From the NCBI GenBank assembly GCA_026705025.1, contig JAPPBN010000041.1, forward strand, positions 1 through 10,321: DNA of 10,321 bases, given 5' to 3'. This document shows positions 6,346-10,321 of this stretch, piece by piece. Numbering within the stretch: position 1 is the first letter of the stretch; every line of letters begins with the position of its first letter. This stretch comes from Bin125 sp026705025 (GTDB taxonomy: Bacteria; Chloroflexota; Dehalococcoidia; Bin125). The position numbers and the translations under genes are program-made. The notes below the pieces were generated by a model, which saw only the letters and a list, made by a program, of their open reading frames with translations, searched no databases and was not told the DNA's origin.

Positions 6346-9300
6346 CAGTCGGCGCCCTCACGCAGCAGAGGCGCTGCTTCCTGCCCGGTCGCCCAGCGCG
6401 AGATCACCGTCGTCCCGACGATCGCGCACGTCACGATCACACCGACCCCGATGCCGGCCAGCACCCAATCGACCGAGAGCACGGTCGGCGGCGCTGCCGC
6501 GATGCCCTCGGCCGTGACGTCGAGAAACGCCAGAAGAGCGCCCACGATGGCGCGGCCCAATCCGAATCCCAGGGCAACGCCGGCCGCGAGCACCAGCCCA
6601 ACTTCCACCGCGGCCTGGCCGGTCAGCCCGCTCCGTCCCGCGCCGATCGTGCGCATCAGCGCAAACTCACGGGCTCGCTCTCCTCCCGCAGCCGCCAACG
6701 TAAAGATCAGCGCGGCAGACCCGACCACCAGCAAGCCAATAAACCCAACCACGAAAAGCGCCGCCGCCCCACCCGAGCGGAACGGATCCTCCTCCGCCAG
6801 CACGATTCGCTCCTCGGCGTCCAGCACCGTGCTGGCCAGGTACACCTCGTCCAGCAAATCGTTCGTGATCAATCGGCCGGCGTTCGTCTCAGTCGAGGCC
6901 CAGACTTCGGTGATTGGCAACACCGCCTGAACCGCCGCCAACAACGCAGCGCTGCGCAAGGCCAGCACATCGGCAATCAGGAACCCGCCTTGCGCCGGAT
7001 TGAGCGTAGGAAAGTAATCGACCGTCGCACTGATACGCACCGGAATGCTCGCATTGTTCAGCTCGATCGGAACGACGTCACCCACTCTCAGATCGGCAGT
7101 CTCCATCGATGTCCGGTCCATCGCCGCGTTGACCGGGAGGTTGGGTGATTCCCGAACAATGATCCGCTCGTCGCTGGCCGCCATCTGAGACCAGTGATAT
7201 CGCAGCTCGCCACCCCTGAACTCAATCCGGTCCTCGCCCGCTCCACCCGACGCCGAAAACCAGGGTCCGGCAGACTCGAAGGACTCGACCGCTATCGATT
7301 CCTCTCCAACCAGCGCCCTCAGGTCCCGCATGTGCAGGATCCCGGTGGGCGCCCGAACCACCCTCGCATGCGGCCTCATGATGATCGCCGCAATCCTCAG
7401 CGGTTGAGTCAAGCCGCCCAATGGGGCCCGCATCGTCTGCATCTCCACGCCGACCGCCGACGCAGTATTGGTCCGAAACTGACGCATATGCACCTGACCG
7501 TTGCCGTCCAGCACCCGCGCCGCCAGTTCAAGATTGCTGTTGCCCGGATCGCTGCGCACGTCGATCGTCAGCGCCTCCGCGCCCTCCGGCAATGCCTGTC
7601 CGATCCGGCCCGGCTCCCGAGCGATCGCGGCCAGCAGCGCATCGGAAGACGCACCCAGCAGATCGTCGTCAAGCGCCACCGTCTCGGACAGCCGTCCCGT
7701 CTCCAGGCCCAGCACCACGACCCGACTTCCCTCACGGTCGCCGCCGACTGAACCGATTCCCCGGTACGCCGCCCCCGCCTGGATGCCTTCGCGTCGGTCC
7801 AGCGGCTCCGTCACCCGACGGATGGTGGAAGTCGCCAGGTTCCCGCCAATCGACACGCCCCGGACATCCGAGCCGACCTCATACTCAATTCGTGAACGCT
7901 CCACCGTGCGAATCGTCGACGCATACGTCGCCGAGATCAGCCCCACAGCCGTGATAAACGCGACCAGCGCCGTGAGTAGCATCGGCCCTGTCGGGTTGCG
8001 CGCCACGTTCAGTACTCCCAGGTAGAGCCATGACGCGATCGGCGCTCTCGACAGCGCCGCCGCCGCCAGCCCCCAGACCCGCGGCGCCACACGCATGATC
8101 GTCAGCGCCGAGCCGAGCAACAGCAGGCCGGGACTGAGCATCAGCACAGGATTCATCCCGCCCGACTCGAACGCCGCCAGCGCCCCGCCCGAAGCCTCGC
8201 TCTCGAACTGGAAGAACAGCACCGCCGCCAGCGCCAGCAACGCCACGTCGAGCCAGGCCCGCTGGAACAGCGATTGCCGCTGCGGACGCCCGGCCGCAAC
8301 GCGCTGATTCTCACGCTTGCGAGCGTCAAACCAGGCCGGTGTGGCGAAGGCGATCCAGGCAATCAATGCGCCGGCGACCGCCAGACCCCACGCCTCCCAG
8401 GTCAACCGCGTGTCGAACGGCTCCCCGCCCGACACCCGCGCCACCGCTTCGAGCCGACCGGCATGACTCAGCGCAAACGCCGCCAACGGCGCCCCCAGCA
8501 ACGCCGCCGGCACGGCCGCAACAGCCCCCAGGACCGCCTGCGCGCCCGCCTGTTGCCAGGGACGAGCCCCCCGCGCGGCCAGGCGTTCCCGATCAACCCG
8601 CGTCCGCTGCGCCATCACCCGCCCAACCAGGGCCACCCCGAACATCGCAACCGCAGCGATCTGCAGACCGGCCAGCAGCGATTGACTCGCGGAGAACTGC
8701 GCCTGGCGGGAGAACGATTCCAGAGCACTCAGCAACAGCGTGCCCGCCGATCCGCTCTCTAGTCGCCTCGACTGTTGCTGCCATGCGCTCAGGGCCTCGA
8801 TCGCATCGTCAACCTGGTCAGAGTTCAACGCGCCCGTCATCAGCTCGGTGCGCATCCGGTGTGTCACCGCCGAACCAAACCGCTCGAGCGCAGCCTGATT
8901 CACAAACAGACCGAAATACGGCTCCTCGGCGCCGCCTTGCGTGATGTTGACCTGCAGATCGAACCACACATTCGTGTAGTGAAATGCCAGAACCTGTGAG
9001 GGATCCGCGGCAGTTGGCTCGATGATGCCGGTGACCACAAACCGTCGATCCTCGGCAAACACGACCTCGCTTCCCACATCAAGGCTCAAATCCGACGCCA
9101 ACTCCGACCCGATCACCGCCTCATTCACCCCACGAGCCCATTCACCTCGGACCAGACGGCTGTGTACTGAAAGCCCGTCGAACGACATCAAGTACGCAAG
9201 CAGCGACTCGTTGATCTCGTTGTCCAGGCGAGTAAACCTCGCAAAGCTGCGAGGCGTCTCCATGATCCGTCGCGTATCGCCAAGCAGTCCATCAAACCGC

Positions 9301-9587
9301 CTCAGATGTCGCTCGCGAATCAGTTCCGCATCCTCTGCGACCTGAGCAAAGTCCTCGATCTCAGCAGGACGAAATGCCCGCGCGTGATCGGCGAAACCAG
9401 TCCCGCGAGGCGACTGCTCAATCAGCTCACGCAGCGCCAGATCCGCCGACGCCGCCCGAAACACCAGCGGCAACGCCACCAGCGCCGCCGCGATGACCAG
9501 CAGCGAAGCCGCCCCGATCATCAACATCCAACCGCCGCGCAATTCGCGTAGAGCGGCGAGTCGCAGCAGACGGAAGAGTCCGAGCAT
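6345..9587 (-). CDS. FtsX/MacB-type ABC transporter permease, 1080 residues (first gene of the pair)
   Basis: Same layout as its downstream neighbour. Membrane segments are predicted near 21-44, 303-325, 345-372, 398-418, 443-460, 478-500, 534-556, 941-965, 993-1020 and 1041-1063. Extracytoplasmic domains are at about 45-300 and 557-935. The second FtsX unit has a clear family loop, R-A-R-E-F-A-L-M-R-T-I-G-A-G-R (971-985); the first has a degenerate one, R-T-R-V-D-R-E-R-L-A-A-R-G-A-R (328-342). The two permeases probably form a heterodimer coupled to a separately encoded ATPase; the substrate is unknown. The ATG at 9587 is followed at once by a short basic-hydrophobic N-terminus (M-L-G-L-F-R-L-L-R-L), and AGGA lies about 10 nt upstream. 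It is the first gene of the operon, and the divergent intergenic region with the 18-nt repeats lies directly upstream, so control of the operon probably acts there. Confidence 0.9.
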   Translation of the reverse strand: MLGLFRLLRLAALRELRGGWMLMIGAASLLVIAAALVALPLVFRAASADLALRELIEQSPRGTGFADHARAFRPAEIEDFAQVAEDAELIRERHLRRFDGLLGDTRRIMETPRSFARFTRLDNEINESLLAYLMSFDGLSVHSRLVRGEWARGVNEAVIGSELASDLSLDVGSEVVFAEDRRFVVTGIIEPTAADPSQVLAFHYTNVWFDLQVNITQGGAEEPYFGLFVNQAALERFGSAVTHRMRTELMTGALNSDQVDDAIEALSAWQQQSRRLESGSAGTLLLSALESFSRQAQFSASQSLLAGLQIAAVAMFGVALVGRVMAQRTRVDRERLAARGARPWQQAGAQAVLGAVAAVPAALLGAPLAAFALSHAGRLEAVARVSGGEPFDTRLTWEAWGLAVAGALIAWIAFATPAWFDARKRENQRVAAGRPQRQSLFQRAWLDVALLALAAVLFFQFESEASGGALAAFESGGMNPVLMLSPGLLLLGSALTIMRVAPRVWGLAAAALSRAPIASWLYLGVLNVARNPTGPMLLTALVAFITAVGLISATYASTIRTVERSRIEYEVGSDVRGVSIGGNLATSTIRRVTEPLDRREGIQAGAAYRGIGSVGGDREGSRVVVLGLETGRLSETVALDDDLLGASSDALLAAIAREPGRIGQALPEGAEALTIDVRSDPGNSNLELAARVLDGNGQVHMRQFRTNTASAVGVEMQTMRAPLGGLTQPLRIAAIIMRPHARVVRAPTGILHMRDLRALVGEESIAVESFESAGPWFSASGGAGEDRIEFRGGELRYHWSQMAASDERIIVRESPNLPVNAAMDRTSMETADLRVGDVVPIELNNASIPVRISATVDYFPTLNPAQGGFLIADVLALRSAALLAAVQAVLPITEVWASTETNAGRLITNDLLDEVYLASTVLDAEERIVLAEEDPFRSGGAAALFVVGFIGLLVVGSAALIFTLAAAGGERAREFALMRTIGAGRSGLTGQAAVEVGLVLAAGVALGFGLGRAIVGALLAFLDVTAEGIAAAPPTVLSVDWVLAGIGVGVIVTCAIVGTTVISRWATGQEAAPLLREGAD

Positions 9588-9613
9588 GATGTTGCAATCC
9601 TACGACCGCACGT

Positions 9614-9667
9614 ACTGTCGGTCGCTCCCCGACTGCCGGTCGCTCGCCTGTTGTCAGTCGCGCTCTG
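9614..9667. repeat. Three imperfect 18-nt tandem direct repeats in the divergent intergenic region
   Basis: Units at 9614-9631, 9632-9649 and 9650-9667 share the core TG(T/C)C(G/A)GTCGC. Units 1 and 2 agree at 15 of 18 positions, and units 1 and 3 at 12 of 18. A CGACCG at 9603-9608 is also the inverted complement of the CGGTCG inside unit 1 (9619-9624). The array begins about 27 nt upstream of the permease start codon and 156 nt upstream of the hydrolase start codon. Evenly spaced direct repeats between divergent genes are often operators for a multimeric regulator, but the 18-nt spacing gives no specific family, and no regulator gene is adjacent in the window. Confidence 0.45.
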
Positions 9668-9810
9668 GGGTCGTCACTACTCTGGTTGCCCCTGCTGCAA
9701 TCGGCCTTTAGCCTATGGCGAACTAGTTGCGCCGCCGGCACGACGGCCCGGAACTCGCCCGAACCGGCCCGCACTGTCCAAGCTGACTCAACGTCGAAGG
9801 CATCACCCTC

Positions 9811-9815
9811 AGGAG
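9811..9815 (+). promoter_or_regulatory. Shine-Dalgarno AGGAG for the alpha/beta-hydrolase gene
   Basis: AGGAG is 7 nt upstream of the ATG at 9823, the ideal distance, and fixes the start of the hydrolase gene. Confidence 0.8.
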
Positions 9816-9822
9816 CACGTGT

Positions 9823-10321
9823 ATGACGACACAAGCCGAAACACACACCCAGATCGCGGCCGAGGTCTCCGGACTCAAGGTCAACGCGCTGCAGGATGGC
9901 AGCGGACCGAACATCGTGGTGCTCCACCATTCCACCGGTTCGCCCGGCTGGATCCCCTTCTACGACCACCTCGCCGAGAACCACACCGTCACCGTCCTCG
10001 ACATGCCCGGATACGGCCAGTCGGAACGTCCCACATGGGCCCGACACCCGCGCGACATCGCCATCTTGCTGCACAGCGCGATCCACAAGATGGGCATCGA
10101 CACCGACGCCCACCTGCTCGGCCTCGGCTTCGGCGGCTGGGTCGCAGCCGAGCTCGCCTCCATGCATCTGCACGGACTCGACAGCCTGATCCTCGTCGGC
10201 GCCGCCGGCGTCCAGCCCGAGGAAGGCGAAATCGCCGACGTCATCTTCTACGAGTTCGAGGAATACGTGAAGCTCGGCTTCTCCTCCGACGAGGCCTACG
10301 CCGAAGTCTTCGGCGACGAGG
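9823..10321 (+). CDS. Alpha/beta-hydrolase-fold protein lacking the usual nucleophile serine, C-terminus cut by window edge
   Basis: The first 166 residues are visible. The fold is recognisable: a strand I-V-V-L-H-H (31-36) leading into the oxyanion-hole loop S-T-G-S-P-G-W; V-T-V-L-D-M-P-G-Y-G-Q-S (56-67), the standard D-x-P-G-x-G-x-S turn; and the nucleophile-elbow region H-L-L-G-L-G-F-G-G-W-V-A-A-E (97-110). In active members the elbow reads G-x-S-x-G-G; here residue 102, at the serine position, is Gly (GGC at 10126-10128). The protein may therefore be a non-hydrolytic member, or use another residue. The catalytic acid and histidine would lie beyond the window. From 130 on, the sequence (E-E-G-E-I-A-D-V-I-F-Y) enters the usual lid region. 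No signal peptide is seen, so it is probably cytoplasmic. The gene is divergent from the permease operon. A substrate cannot be given. Confidence 0.85.
   Translation, partial: MTTQAETHTQIAAEVSGLKVNALQDGSGPNIVVLHHSTGSPGWIPFYDHLAENHTVTVLDMPGYGQSERPTWARHPRDIAILLHSAIHKMGIDTDAHLLGLGFGGWVAAELASMHLHGLDSLILVGAAGVQPEEGEIADVIFYEFEEYVKLGFSSDEAYAEVFGDE

Noticed and set aside
6160..7148. Overlapping 256- and 273-codon plus-strand frames opposite the permease junction
   Set aside because: Both are low-complexity (Ser/Thr/Pro/Arg-rich) and antisense to clear membrane-protein genes.
9686..9714. TTGCCC, 17-nt spacer, TAGCCT as a sigma-70 promoter for the hydrolase
   Set aside because: Spacing is ideal but the hexamers match consensus at only 4/6 and 3/6 positions, which is not enough to claim a promoter in GC-rich DNA.

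Overview
This is a GC-rich, densely packed bacterial chromosomal window with eight protein genes, two of them cut by the window edges. I see no tRNA, rRNA, CRISPR array, transposase or phage gene. The gene content fits an environmental Chloroflexota bacterium, perhaps Dehalococcoidia/SAR202-like: paired giant FtsX-type permeases, DUF4389, DinB, DUF309 and a particular style of alpha/beta hydrolase. That assignment is an impression from family content, not a computed placement.

Left part (1-1727), minus strand, read right to left: a fusion of a DUF309 domain with a complete trimeric-type dUTPase, then crcB/fluC (fluoride channel) starting 3 nt after the dUTPase stop, then after 80 nt a lipoprotein with an acidic, Gln-rich linker whose C-terminal body lies outside the window. 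The dUTPase cleans dUTP from the nucleotide pool and the channel exports fluoride. Their adjacency looks like compact packing rather than a shared pathway.

Centre-left (1847-2972), plus strand: a DinB-family protein transcribed divergently from the dUTPase fusion. Its reading frame has no ATG, GTG or TTG at the expected N-terminus, but a good Shine-Dalgarno sits in front of an ATC codon. It is followed by a small membrane protein made of two DUF4389 repeats, with a textbook ribosome binding site.

Centre and right (2998-9587), minus strand: two very large FtsX/MacB-type ABC permeases (1080 and 1115 residues) in one operon. The stop of the first overlaps the start of the second (TGATG). Each has about ten predicted membrane segments and two large extracytoplasmic domains. 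No ABC ATPase gene is present; the bordering genes are convergent on one side and divergent on the other, so the ATPase must be encoded elsewhere.

Right edge (9588-10321): a 235-nt divergent intergenic region carrying three imperfect 18-nt tandem repeats, then the start of an alpha/beta-hydrolase gene on the plus strand. Its nucleophile elbow reads G-L-G-F-G-G, with glycine where the catalytic serine normally sits.

The points most worth following up are the DUF309-dUTPase fusion, the apparent non-AUG start of the DinB gene, the serine-less hydrolase, and the ATPase-less permease pair with the repeat array upstream.
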